From assembly GCA_036653535.1 (NCBI GenBank), contig JAVVTR010000003.1:67194-131193 (forward strand): a DNA stretch of 64,000 nucleotides, written 5' to 3'. The notes under the pieces were generated by a model. That model saw nothing but the letters and a program-made list of their open reading frames with translations, was not told where the DNA came from and did no database searches. Each line of letters starts with the position of its first letter. Position 1 is the stretch's first letter. Origin of the DNA: JAVVTR01 sp036653535. GTDB taxonomy: Bacteria > Bacteroidota > Bacteroidia > Bacteroidales > P3. The translations under genes were made by a program, and so were the position numbers. Below, one piece after another: positions 16,718 through 25,134 of this stretch.

Positions 16718-18982
16718 ATGCACTACGATATGTTCTATCTAATTTTACTCTGTGTCCTTTTCATTTTAGCTATTTCCGATTTGGTGGTAGGGGTAAGCAA
16801 TGATGCCGTTAATTTTTTAAATTCGGCTATAGGTTCTAAAGCAGCCCCCTTTTACGTGGTTCTTATTATAGCCAGTGCTGGCGTAATTTTAGGGGCTACT
16901 TTTTCTAGTGGCATGATGGAGGTTGCACGAAGCGGAATTTTCAATCCTTCCCGATTTTCCTTTCATGAAGTTATGCTAATTTTTTTAGCCGTAGTCGTAA
17001 CCGACGTGGTCGTTTTGGATCTTTTCAATACTTTTGGTCTTCCAACTTCTACCACAGTATCCATGGTTTTTGAATTATTAGGTGCTTCTGTAGCCATAGC
17101 CCTAATAAAAATTTACTATACCCAAGGCGAGAATTTTGCCAATTTAGCCGGGTATATCAACACCTCCAAAGCTTCCGCTATTGTATTTAGTATATTGGCA
17201 TCCGTATTTATAGGTTTTGTAGTGGGAACCGTCGTCCAGTTTTTAGCTCGTTGCCTTTTCACCTTTAAAACGAAGAAAACTCTAAAATATTTTGGATCTC
17301 TATGGGGAGGTATCTGCATAGCTCTAATTGTCTATTTTATTATTTTCAAAGGGATGAAAGGTTCTTCTTTAATTCCAGAGTATGTAATTACTTACCTATC
17401 TCTACATACTTGGCAGTTTATGCTTATCACCTTTGCTATCGCTTCGGTTCTTTTACAATTGATTTACTCTATTTTCAAATACAATCCATTAAAAATAATT
17501 GTTTTAGCTGGAACCTTTGCCCTTGCAGTAGCTTTTGCTGGCAATGATTTAGTAAATTTTATAGGTGTTTCTATGGCCGGCCTAAGTTCTTACGATATTT
17601 TTACGGCCTCCCCTGCCGGAACATCGCCATTTCTTTTGAATATGAGTGCTCTACAAGGACAAGAATCCCCCACTGCCATGTTTATTCTTTTCTTATCCGG
17701 CTTTGTGATGACTCTAACCCTTTGGTTTTCTAAAAAGTCCAAAAATGTTTTGCAAACCACCGTGAAGCTAAGTAGTCAAAACAGCAATGAAGAAGAACGC
17801 TTTGCCTCCACCTCTCTATCTCGCTCCATCGTTAAAATGTTTGTTGGCTTAAGTGATGCGGGGGATAAAATTTTACCTGCCAAATTAAAAAGGACTATTG
17901 CCCGTCGATTCCGCCCTGCGAAAAGCACACAAGATGGAGAAGCTTTTGATTTAGTAAGAGCCTCCGTTAATTTAATGGTTGCCTCTGGACTTATTGCATT
18001 TGGAACCTCCCTTCGTCTGCCCCTCTCCACTACCTATATTACTTTTATGGTTGCCATGGGCTCTTCTCTTTCCGATGGGGCATGGGGGCGTGAAAATGCC
18101 GTATATAGAGTTACGGGGGTATTTACCGTTATAGGAGGTTGGTTTGTAACCGCTTTGGTTGCCTTTTCAATTGCTTCTGTCTTTGCCTTTATTCTCTACT
18201 TCGGTGGCGCTTTAGCCATGGTAGGCATACTCGGTTTAGCTCTTTATTCTATTATTCGCAACCGTCGAAAATCCAAAAAAAATGCAGGGAAAGAAGAGCA
18301 AAACGCCACTTACTTACGTGGAGAAATTGCACCGGAAGGAATAGCCTATGCTATCAACAAGGATATTATCAGTTTTATAGAAACCATTCCTAATTTATAC
18401 GATTCCGTACTATCCGCTTTAGACGAAGAAAGTTTGAAAACCCTTAGAAAAACCCAAAAAGATTTTCAAAGCTTAGAAGTGCGCAGTCAAATCATGAAAA
18501 ACAAATTCAATGAAACTATAAAATTACTACAAGATCAAAATGTGCCAGGTGCCGCTTTCTATATCCAAATTGTAAATTACCTCAGAGAGATACTACATTC
18601 CACCTCTTTTATTATAGATGGCAGTTACGAACACACCGACAATAAACACAAAGCCTTACTGAAAGAACAAATTGAAGAACTAAAAGAAGGAGGAGATACC
18701 CTACACGAATTGTTTAAACATTTAATTCATATCATCGACACTGAACAATATAACCAATTAGAAGAATTAAACATAGAACAACAGAAAATAGGGCTATTAT
18801 TTGATGGGCTCAATAAGAAGCAAATGAAACGGGTAAAAAACGGCATAAGTGGAACCAAAAATAGTTTACTCTTTTTGAAAATTACCGCCAATGCCAAGAA
18901 TATGGCTCTTTTCACCTACCTTATGGCTAAATCTCTACGCGATTTTAACACGACACAAGATAGCTCTTCCACCTTATTGTAA
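16718..18982 (+). CDS. PiT-family inorganic phosphate transporter with PhoU-like C-terminal region
   Basis: 754 residues, much longer than the roughly 500 of E. coli PitA. Two inverted PiT repeats are marked by 'VGVSNDAVNFLNSAIGSKA' near residue 24 and 'FAGNDLVNFIGV' near residue 287. A soluble helical segment interrupts the membrane part (about 345-420), followed by more helices ('LRLPLSTTYITFMVAMG'). The last 200 or so residues are soluble, helical and resemble PhoU-type regulators ('YIQIVNYLREILHSTSFI'). The protein should import phosphate (or metal phosphate) with H+ or Na+. It lies 44 bases after cvpA. Its end overlaps the convergent glycosyltransferase gene by nine bases. Confidence 0.92.
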   Translation: MHYDMFYLILLCVLFILAISDLVVGVSNDAVNFLNSAIGSKAAPFYVVLIIASAGVILGATFSSGMMEVARSGIFNPSRFSFHEVMLIFLAVVVTDVVVLDLFNTFGLPTSTTVSMVFELLGASVAIALIKIYYTQGENFANLAGYINTSKASAIVFSILASVFIGFVVGTVVQFLARCLFTFKTKKTLKYFGSLWGGICIALIVYFIIFKGMKGSSLIPEYVITYLSLHTWQFMLITFAIASVLLQLIYSIFKYNPLKIIVLAGTFALAVAFAGNDLVNFIGVSMAGLSSYDIFTASPAGTSPFLLNMSALQGQESPTAMFILFLSGFVMTLTLWFSKKSKNVLQTTVKLSSQNSNEEERFASTSLSRSIVKMFVGLSDAGDKILPAKLKRTIARRFRPAKSTQDGEAFDLVRASVNLMVASGLIAFGTSLRLPLSTTYITFMVAMGSSLSDGAWGRENAVYRVTGVFTVIGGWFVTALVAFSIASVFAFILYFGGALAMVGILGLALYSIIRNRRKSKKNAGKEEQNATYLRGEIAPEGIAYAINKDIISFIETIPNLYDSVLSALDEESLKTLRKTQKDFQSLEVRSQIMKNKFNETIKLLQDQNVPGAAFYIQIVNYLREILHSTSFIIDGSYEHTDNKHKALLKEQIEELKEGGDTLHELFKHLIHIIDTEQYNQLEELNIEQQKIGLLFDGLNKKQMKRVKNGISGTKNSLLFLKITANAKNMALFTYLMAKSLRDFNTTQDSSSTLL

Positions 18983-20062
18983 GCTAAGAGGGAGATCGCC
19001 AAGTACTTCTTCTATCGTTATGCTTTCGGCGCAAAGAAAATTTCCTTTTTTGCATTTGTTTTGCCCATGCAAACCACAGGGGCGACAATCTAATTTATAT
19101 TTGCTTTCTACCACCCTTACCTTGTCGCCTATAGGCACAAAACCGAAAGAAGGTACAGTAGAACAAAAGATAAGCGTTAAAGGCGCATAAACAGCCCCTG
19201 CCAAATGGGCGGGAGCCGAATCATTGGTATAATTCATCACCGATCCTTGCATCAAGGCAGCAGAAGAGAGTAAATCTATTTTTCCGGCCAAATTTTCCAT
19301 ACGAGAGACAGCAGTAGGATTTTCTTTCGTAATTTTATTTATGATATTCCAACACGATTTTTCATCTTGACTACTTCCTAAAAAATACAAACGAGCATCC
19401 GTATAACGTTCCAATAAAGAAAGAGACAAAGCTATCCATTTATGTTCTGGCCAAGTTTTAGTACTCCACAAAGAAGCCGGAGATATACAAAAATAGGGCA
19501 TTCCCTTATAATTTTTCACCTTTTGAAAGTGATTCGAAGAAGGATATAGCTTAGGTAAATATTTTATATTTTCTTTTATAGGTACAGCCCACCTCCGTCC
19601 CCTATCCTGAAGTAGTGCAGCTATTAATGCGGCATTTCTTTCTATTTCCTGCTTATCTAAACGATGGACAACCCTCTCCTTCCAAGCAAAAGACCAAGGA
19701 TTTTTATCAAAACCTATTTTGCAATCCGCATTAGAAAAAGTAGTTAGAAAACCTGTAGAAAAAAAACGTTGCACATTGAAAACCACATCGTAATGCACCT
19801 TTCTTATTTCCTTTAATAAGCAAAACAAATGCTTATATTTCTTCTTTTTTTTATCCCAAAGCCAAAGTGTATTTAAATAAGGATGATCTTTCAGTAATTC
19901 CGCATTGCTCGTTTTAGTAAGGAAATCCAAACGAGCTTTGGGGAAAATGGCATGTAATTCCTCTACTAGAGCGGTACTTAAAATAACATCTCCTAAAGAG
20001 GCTGTTTGAATAAGAAGTATACGAGGATAAGCGCATGGATAAGCACATTTTTTTTCTCTCAC
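18974..20062 (-). CDS. Glycosyltransferase family 9 (heptosyltransferase-like)
   Basis: The N-terminal 'RILLIQTASLGDVILSTALVEEL' is the GT9 Rossmann start, and 'YTNDSAPAHLAGAV' with 'LTLIFCSTVPSFGF' forms the nucleotide-sugar site seen in heptosyltransferases. The family adds heptose or a related sugar to the LPS inner core from the cytoplasmic face. I place the start at the GTG at 20062, three bases past the pgm stop. The longer frame to 20152 would overlap pgm by 88 bases. Between that GTG and the core, the residues 'CAYPCAYP' come from a 12-base imperfect duplication. It shares a minus-strand run with pgm, fcl and gmd. Confidence 0.88.
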   Translation of the reverse strand: MREKKCAYPCAYPRILLIQTASLGDVILSTALVEELHAIFPKARLDFLTKTSNAELLKDHPYLNTLWLWDKKKKKYKHLFCLLKEIRKVHYDVVFNVQRFFSTGFLTTFSNADCKIGFDKNPWSFAWKERVVHRLDKQEIERNAALIAALLQDRGRRWAVPIKENIKYLPKLYPSSNHFQKVKNYKGMPYFCISPASLWSTKTWPEHKWIALSLSLLERYTDARLYFLGSSQDEKSCWNIINKITKENPTAVSRMENLAGKIDLLSSAALMQGSVMNYTNDSAPAHLAGAVYAPLTLIFCSTVPSFGFVPIGDKVRVVESKYKLDCRPCGLHGQNKCKKGNFLCAESITIEEVLGDLPLSLQ

Positions 20063-20064
20063 GG

Positions 20065-21765
20065 CTATCCTATTTTCATGTCTTTTTTCAAAGACTCTAT
20101 TTTTACATCTAATTCTTTTTGCTGCTGTTCTAAAGAATAATTTTCTCTCCAAGCAGCTTTTACTCCTATATAAAATTTAATTTTGGGCTCTGTTCCAGAA
20201 GGACGCACCGTAATTTTACTTCCATCTTCTGTAAAAAATTGGAGTACATCAGAGGGAGGTAAATTTTGGTATCCTTCCAAATAATCTTTTATTTCCAAAA
20301 CGGGGGAACCTCCTAAAATGTGCGGAGGATTGGAACGGAACCTGCACATTATCGCATTTATCTCTTCGTTTCCCGATCTTCCTTTTTTGCTTAAAGAAAA
20401 AAGATCTTCCTTATAGAACCCATATTCTTTATATAATTGAATTAAAATATCCATAAGCGATTTCCCCTTAACACTCGCTTCCACTGCCATTTCTGCTATA
20501 AGACAGCAAGAAATAACTGCATCCTTATCCCTAACAAAATCCCCGGCTAAATAACCATAACTTTCTTCTCCTCCTCCAATAAAAATTTCTTTGCCCTGCT
20601 TTTTCTCTATCAGATCGGCTATATATTTAAAGCCAGTAAGAACATCGTAACTCTGTACTCCATTTTTAATAGCTATATCTCTAAGCAGTTCCGTAGTTAC
20701 TATAGTTTTTATAATGTACTCTTTCCCTGTTAGAAGCCCTTTTTCTTTCCATTTATTAATTAAATAATAAATTAATAAGGAGGCCGTTTGGTTGCCATTT
20801 AATAACACAAATTCGCCTTTGCCATCCTCTATAGCCAAACCAACCCTATCCGCATCGGGATCCGTGGCAAGAACCAAGGAGGCCTTTTCTTTACGAGCCA
20901 AATCCATAGCCATACGCATGGTAGCCTTTTCTTCCGGATTAGGAGAATCTACCGTAGAAAAATCTCCATCCGCAACCATTTGTTCTGGTACACAAATAAC
21001 ATTTTCAAATCCCCAATTTTTTAATGCACGTGGAACCATAGTCATGCCAGTACCATGTAAGGGAGTATAAATAATTTTTAAATCTTTTTCTTTTGGGGTA
21101 CCCTGTGTCTGCAAAGATAAACTTCTAACTTTCTCTAAATACGTTGCATCCACCTGTTGATCTACATAAATTATATTCGCCTCTCCTCCCTGCATAAGCA
21201 CTTGCTCTACAGAGGTAATTTTACGCACTTCTTCCATTACGTTTTTATCGTAAGGAGCCACTAATTGCCCGCCGTCTTTTCCATAAGCCTTATATCCATT
21301 ATATTCTTTAGGATTATGAGAGGCTGTAATCATAACTCCTCCACAACAATGAAAATATCTAACCGCAAAAGAAAGTTCCGGTGTAGGACGCATGCCCGTA
21401 AAAAGATAAACTTTAAATCCATTAGCAGCAAACACCTTGGCTGTAGTTAAAGCAAAAGAAGCACTTCTATTACGACAATCATAAGAAATAGCCACTTTTA
21501 ATTGCAACTTTTCTTCTTGACATTGTTGTTTTAAATAACAAGCGAAACCCTGAGTAGACATAGCCACCGTATAAGTATTCATTCGGTTGGATCCCACACC
21601 TAAAACCCCACGCAAACCACCCGTTCCAAATTCCAAATCCTTATAAAAGGCATCTGCCAATGCTTCCGGATGATAATCTATAAGTTCTTTTACTTCTTGC
21701 TGTGTTTGCACATCAAAAGGTGCACAAGTCCATTTTTCTGCTTTTTTTAGAATATTTGCATCCAT
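20065..21765 (-). CDS. Phosphoglucomutase/phosphomannomutase
   Basis: 566 residues. The phosphohexomutase landmarks appear in order: 'EFGTGGLRGVLG' (46-57), active-site serine S149 in 'TASHNPKEYNGYK', the metal loop 'ATDPDADRVG' (about 304-313), the sugar-selectivity loop 'GGEESYGY' and the phosphate loop 'RPSGTEPKIKFY' near the C-terminus. The enzyme interconverts hexose 1- and 6-phosphates; this long form is usual in Bacteroidetes and can use glucose or mannose. Next to fcl and gmd, a role in feeding GDP-mannose/GDP-fucose synthesis is likely (inference). It is two bases upstream of the GT9 start as chosen here. Confidence 0.95.
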   Translation of the reverse strand: MDANILKKAEKWTCAPFDVQTQQEVKELIDYHPEALADAFYKDLEFGTGGLRGVLGVGSNRMNTYTVAMSTQGFACYLKQQCQEEKLQLKVAISYDCRNRSASFALTTAKVFAANGFKVYLFTGMRPTPELSFAVRYFHCCGGVMITASHNPKEYNGYKAYGKDGGQLVAPYDKNVMEEVRKITSVEQVLMQGGEANIIYVDQQVDATYLEKVRSLSLQTQGTPKEKDLKIIYTPLHGTGMTMVPRALKNWGFENVICVPEQMVADGDFSTVDSPNPEEKATMRMAMDLARKEKASLVLATDPDADRVGLAIEDGKGEFVLLNGNQTASLLIYYLINKWKEKGLLTGKEYIIKTIVTTELLRDIAIKNGVQSYDVLTGFKYIADLIEKKQGKEIFIGGGEESYGYLAGDFVRDKDAVISCCLIAEMAVEASVKGKSLMDILIQLYKEYGFYKEDLFSLSKKGRSGNEEINAIMCRFRSNPPHILGGSPVLEIKDYLEGYQNLPPSDVLQFFTEDGSKITVRPSGTEPKIKFYIGVKAAWRENYSLEQQQKELDVKIESLKKDMKIG

Positions 21766-21850
21766 TATTTATCCTTTTTATTTTATCCTTAAAACCTCAT
21801 CCCATATATAGTTTCATACTAACAAGCACTTTTTCTTTCTATGTGTATGT

Positions 21851-22972
21851 TTATTTTCTAGACGTATACCAACGATATAAAAGTTCTATTCCCTGATCTA
21901 ATTCTACTTTATGCCTCCAACCGAGAGAATGTATTTTTGTAACATCTAACAATTTACGTGGTGTTCCATCGGGTTTATCTGCATTATAGTAAATTTTTCC
22001 ATTAAAGCCTATATGCTGTTTTATTTTTTCTACCGTTTGTGCAATAGTTAATTCTTCTCCCGTTCCTATATTAATATGCGTGTTTTTAATTTCTTTCCCT
22101 TTTCCAGAAGACAAGTCTTTAAATGATATATTTTCAAGTAAATAAACACAGGCATCTGCCATATCTTCACTCCATAAAAACTCTCTCAAAGGAGCGCCGC
22201 TTCCCCATATTTCTACTTTCACTCTACAAGCTCTTCCAATGCTAATGATGGAATTTGGCATTGGACTAATTCCATATTTGACCAACATGGTCAAAATATC
22301 CTCTGTTGGACTATTCCCATCTATGTTTTCTATGGGTCGAGATTGCATGTCCGCACGTATTGCTTTCCAATCACCCTGTTCCATACATTTACCCAAATGT
22401 ATCTTTCGTATTAAGGCTGGTAAAACATGAGAAGTTTCCAAATTAAAATTATCGAAAGGGCCATAAAGATTAGTAGGCATAACGGAAATAAAATCGGTTC
22501 CATATTGCAAATTATAGCTCTCGCACATTTTCAAACCTGCAATTTTAGATATAGCATAAGGTTCATTTGTGTACTCTAATTCAGAGGTAAGCAAACACTC
22601 TTCTGTCATAGGTTGAGGCGCCATGCGCGGATAAATACAAGAACTACCTAAAAAAAGTAATTTTTTAACTCCGTATTTATAAGAGGCATGTATAGTATTG
22701 CAAGCTATCATTAAATTTTCATAAATAAATTGCCCTCGACACACACTATTTGCCTGAATTCCACCAACTTTAGCCGAAGCCACTATTACGTATTCCGGTT
22801 TTTCTTCCTCGAAAAATTCATTGACAGCCACCGCATCCATCAAATCTAATTGCTCATGGGTCCGACCTATTAAATGTGTATAACCTTTACCTGCCAAATT
22901 TCTCCAAATGGCAGAACCAACCAAACCTCTATGGCCAGCCACATATATCTTACTATGCTTATCTATATTCAT
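21851..22972 (-). CDS. fcl: GDP-L-fucose synthase
   Basis: 373 residues, longer than the roughly 320 of the E. coli enzyme. It is an SDR fold with the NADP loop 'GHRGLVGSAI' (13-22), 'GSSCIYP' (109-115) and the catalytic pair Tyr139/Lys143 in 'NEPYAISKIAG'. It epimerises and reduces the 4-keto-6-deoxymannose intermediate made by Gmd to GDP-L-fucose. The extra length is largely an insertion at about 196-240, between the active site and the C-terminal substrate domain; Bacteroidetes relatives are known to be long. It follows gmd after 253 bases and precedes pgm. The identification is secure. Confidence 0.96.
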   Translation of the reverse strand: MNIDKHSKIYVAGHRGLVGSAIWRNLAGKGYTHLIGRTHEQLDLMDAVAVNEFFEEEKPEYVIVASAKVGGIQANSVCRGQFIYENLMIACNTIHASYKYGVKKLLFLGSSCIYPRMAPQPMTEECLLTSELEYTNEPYAISKIAGLKMCESYNLQYGTDFISVMPTNLYGPFDNFNLETSHVLPALIRKIHLGKCMEQGDWKAIRADMQSRPIENIDGNSPTEDILTMLVKYGISPMPNSIISIGRACRVKVEIWGSGAPLREFLWSEDMADACVYLLENISFKDLSSGKGKEIKNTHINIGTGEELTIAQTVEKIKQHIGFNGKIYYNADKPDGTPRKLLDVTKIHSLGWRHKVELDQGIELLYRWYTSRK

Positions 22973-23225
22973 TCTGTTCTATTTTTATTTATTTGGAGAA
23001 AATCTATCTCTCGCCCAAACATTTATTTAATTATGAAACGAACAAGAGCTCAACAACTACACCAAGAGTATAAACCAACTCTCATAAGGTTGAGAAAGTC
23101 GACGATTGCTTACATACGTCCTACTTATTAAAATTATTTTCGTATAAACTATTTATTTATAATTTTCTATACCTATTTAAAAAAAGCCTAAGTTTCGGTT
23201 TCTACCAGCCTCTTACAATTATTTT

Positions 23226-24383
23226 TTATTCAAAATAATTGAGAATATTATATCCATTTTCTTTTAAAAAATTTTCCCTTTTCATCAAAATTACATCATG
23301 TTCCATCATCTCCCTAACTAAATCGTCCAAGTTGTATTCTGGAATCCAACCTAATACCTGTCTCGATTTAGTGGCATCCCCTAAAAGCAGTTCCACCTCT
23401 GTAGGCCGAAAATACTGAGGATCCACACAAACTACACTTTGTCCTAAACGTTTTCTAAATGCTTCCTCTTGTTTTTCCCCTACTTTTTCTCTAAAAACAG
23501 CCCTATCTATACTCTCCACCACCCCTTCTTCCTTAAGTCCCTCTCCTTTAAATACTAATTTTACGCCTATTTGATTAAAAGCTTTTTCTACGAATTCTCT
23601 AATAGATGTAGTTACCCCAGTAGCAATTACATAATCGGAAGGTTTTTCCTGTTGAAGAATTAAATACATCGCCCGTACATAATCCTTGGCATGCCCCCAG
23701 TCTCTTTTAGACGACATATTCCCCAAAAAAAGTTTGTCTTGCAATCCCAAAGCCATTTTACAAACGGCACGTGTAATTTTACGAGTTACAAACGTTTCTC
23801 CTCTTACCGGAGATTCGTGATTAAACAAAATGCCATTATTAGCATGTATACCATAAGCTTCCCTGTAATTAACCGTAATCCAATAGGCATATAATTTAGC
23901 CACCGCATAAGGACTACGAGGATAAAAAGGCGTTTTTTCATTTTGTGGAGTAGCCTGAACCAAACCATATAATTCAGAAGTGGAAGCTTGGTAAATCCGT
24001 ATTTTATCCACTAATTTTAATAGGCGAATCGCTTCTAATAAACGGAGGGTACCTATACCATCGGCATTTGCGACATATTCGGGAGTATCAAAACTCACTT
24101 TCACATGGCTCATAGCCGCCAAATTATAAATTTCATTGGGCTGCACTTCCTGCACAATTTTGGTCAAATTCATGCTATCGGTCATATCTCCATAGTGCAA
24201 GAAAAAATTACGTTCTTTCTGCTGAGGGTCTTGATATAAATGATCTATTCTTTCCGTATTAAAAGAAGATGCTCTTCTTTTAATACCATGAACTTCATAG
24301 CCTTTTTTTAAAAGATATTCACTCAGATATGCGCCATCCTGTCCGGTAACTCCGGTAATGAGCGCCACTTTTTTATTAGACAT
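23226..24383 (-). CDS. gmd: GDP-mannose 4,6-dehydratase
   Basis: 385 residues. The SDR NADP loop is 'GVTGQDGAYL' (11-20), and the catalytic residues are Thr135/Glu137 in 'QASTSELYG' and Tyr159/Lys163 in 'RSPYAVAKLYAYW'. It converts GDP-mannose to GDP-4-keto-6-deoxymannose, the first step of GDP-fucose synthesis. It is the first gene in the minus-strand run gmd-fcl-pgm-GT9 and is divergent from the SPOR gene. Fucose is typically placed on capsule, LPS O-chain or glycoproteins in Bacteroidales. The identification is secure. Confidence 0.97.
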   Translation of the reverse strand: MSNKKVALITGVTGQDGAYLSEYLLKKGYEVHGIKRRASSFNTERIDHLYQDPQQKERNFFLHYGDMTDSMNLTKIVQEVQPNEIYNLAAMSHVKVSFDTPEYVANADGIGTLRLLEAIRLLKLVDKIRIYQASTSELYGLVQATPQNEKTPFYPRSPYAVAKLYAYWITVNYREAYGIHANNGILFNHESPVRGETFVTRKITRAVCKMALGLQDKLFLGNMSSKRDWGHAKDYVRAMYLILQQEKPSDYVIATGVTTSIREFVEKAFNQIGVKLVFKGEGLKEEGVVESIDRAVFREKVGEKQEEAFRKRLGQSVVCVDPQYFRPTEVELLLGDATKSRQVLGWIPEYNLDDLVREMMEHDVILMKRENFLKENGYNILNYFE

Positions 24384-24485
24384 AAATTTATTTTTTATTT
24401 TGTAAAGCTTTGCAAAGAACCTACATAAAAGGAAATAACCAATGTTTCTAATTGGTAAAAGTAAGAATTTTTTATGAAACTTTCT

Positions 24486-24493
24486 TACCTTTG
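24486..24493 (+). promoter_or_regulatory. Putative -7 element upstream of the SPOR gene
   Basis: TACCTTTG fits TAnnTTTG and lies 92 bases above the ATG at 24585. I see no -33 TTTG at the expected spacing. Confidence 0.4.
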
Positions 24494-24584
24494 CAAAGTG
24501 CTATGGTATAACCATTGCAAAAAACGAAAAACACCTATCCTCTATAATTAATTATATTATATAGGATAATAACCTTTTTCAACT

Positions 24585-25082
24585 ATGAAAAAATATCTTT
24601 TTTCCTTATCTGTTTTTACTTTACTTTCTTTTTTCTACGGTCAAGGACAAAGCGATGTTACCTACTTGCCATTAGAAAGCAATGTCACTAATCTACCTGC
24701 CTTTTCTTCTAGTATTTCTCGCAATCCCAACATAGATTCTCTAATAAACCTCCATATAGAATACAATAATACCCATCCATATATGGGGTATAGAATTTTA
24801 GTTTTTGCTCAAAGCGGCAATCATTCTAAGAATGCTGCCATGGATGCTCGTAGCAATTTTCTATATAATCACTCCAACATGGATGCTTATATTGTTTATG
24901 AGGAACCTTATTTCAAAGTAAAGATAGGAAACTTTAGAACTCGCATAGAGGCCGCTTTATTTTTGAAAAACATATACATGGAATATCCTCAAGCTTATAT
25001 AGTAAGAGATGCTTTAGATATGGCCCGTTTTCTACAAATAGAAGAAGAAAATTTAGACGACTTGCTATCACCCGACTTTTAG
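24585..25082 (+). CDS. Secreted SPOR-domain protein
   Basis: 165 residues with a signal peptide ('LFSLSVFTLLSFFYGQGQ', cleaved near residue 22). The C-terminal part fits a SPOR repeat (about 67-145): 'GYRILVFAQSGNHSKNAA', 'DAYIVYEEPYFKVKIGNF' and 'AALFLKNIYMEYPQAYIV'. SPOR domains bind denuded septal peptidoglycan. It has its own promoter region and is convergent with the CHU_C-type protein gene. Many Bacteroidetes encode such short secreted SPOR proteins; the exact role is unknown. The domain call is good because the beta-alpha-beta pattern with 'VKIGNFRTR' is conserved. Confidence 0.87.
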   Translation: MKKYLFSLSVFTLLSFFYGQGQSDVTYLPLESNVTNLPAFSSSISRNPNIDSLINLHIEYNNTHPYMGYRILVFAQSGNHSKNAAMDARSNFLYNHSNMDAYIVYEEPYFKVKIGNFRTRIEAALFLKNIYMEYPQAYIVRDALDMARFLQIEEENLDDLLSPDF

Positions 25083-25134
25083 AAGCGCTGTAAAACGCTA
25101 TATAAAACTATTTTAGATTTATTCGCCTCCGATT

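Noticed and set aside
22239..22430. Plus-strand frame inside fcl
   Set aside because: Antisense shadow of a conserved enzyme.
23034..23132. A 32-codon basic ORF between fcl and gmd
   Set aside because: It has no recognisable family, no promoter and lies in a stretch with RNA-like pairing (CTCAAC/GTTGAG). Not enough to call a gene.
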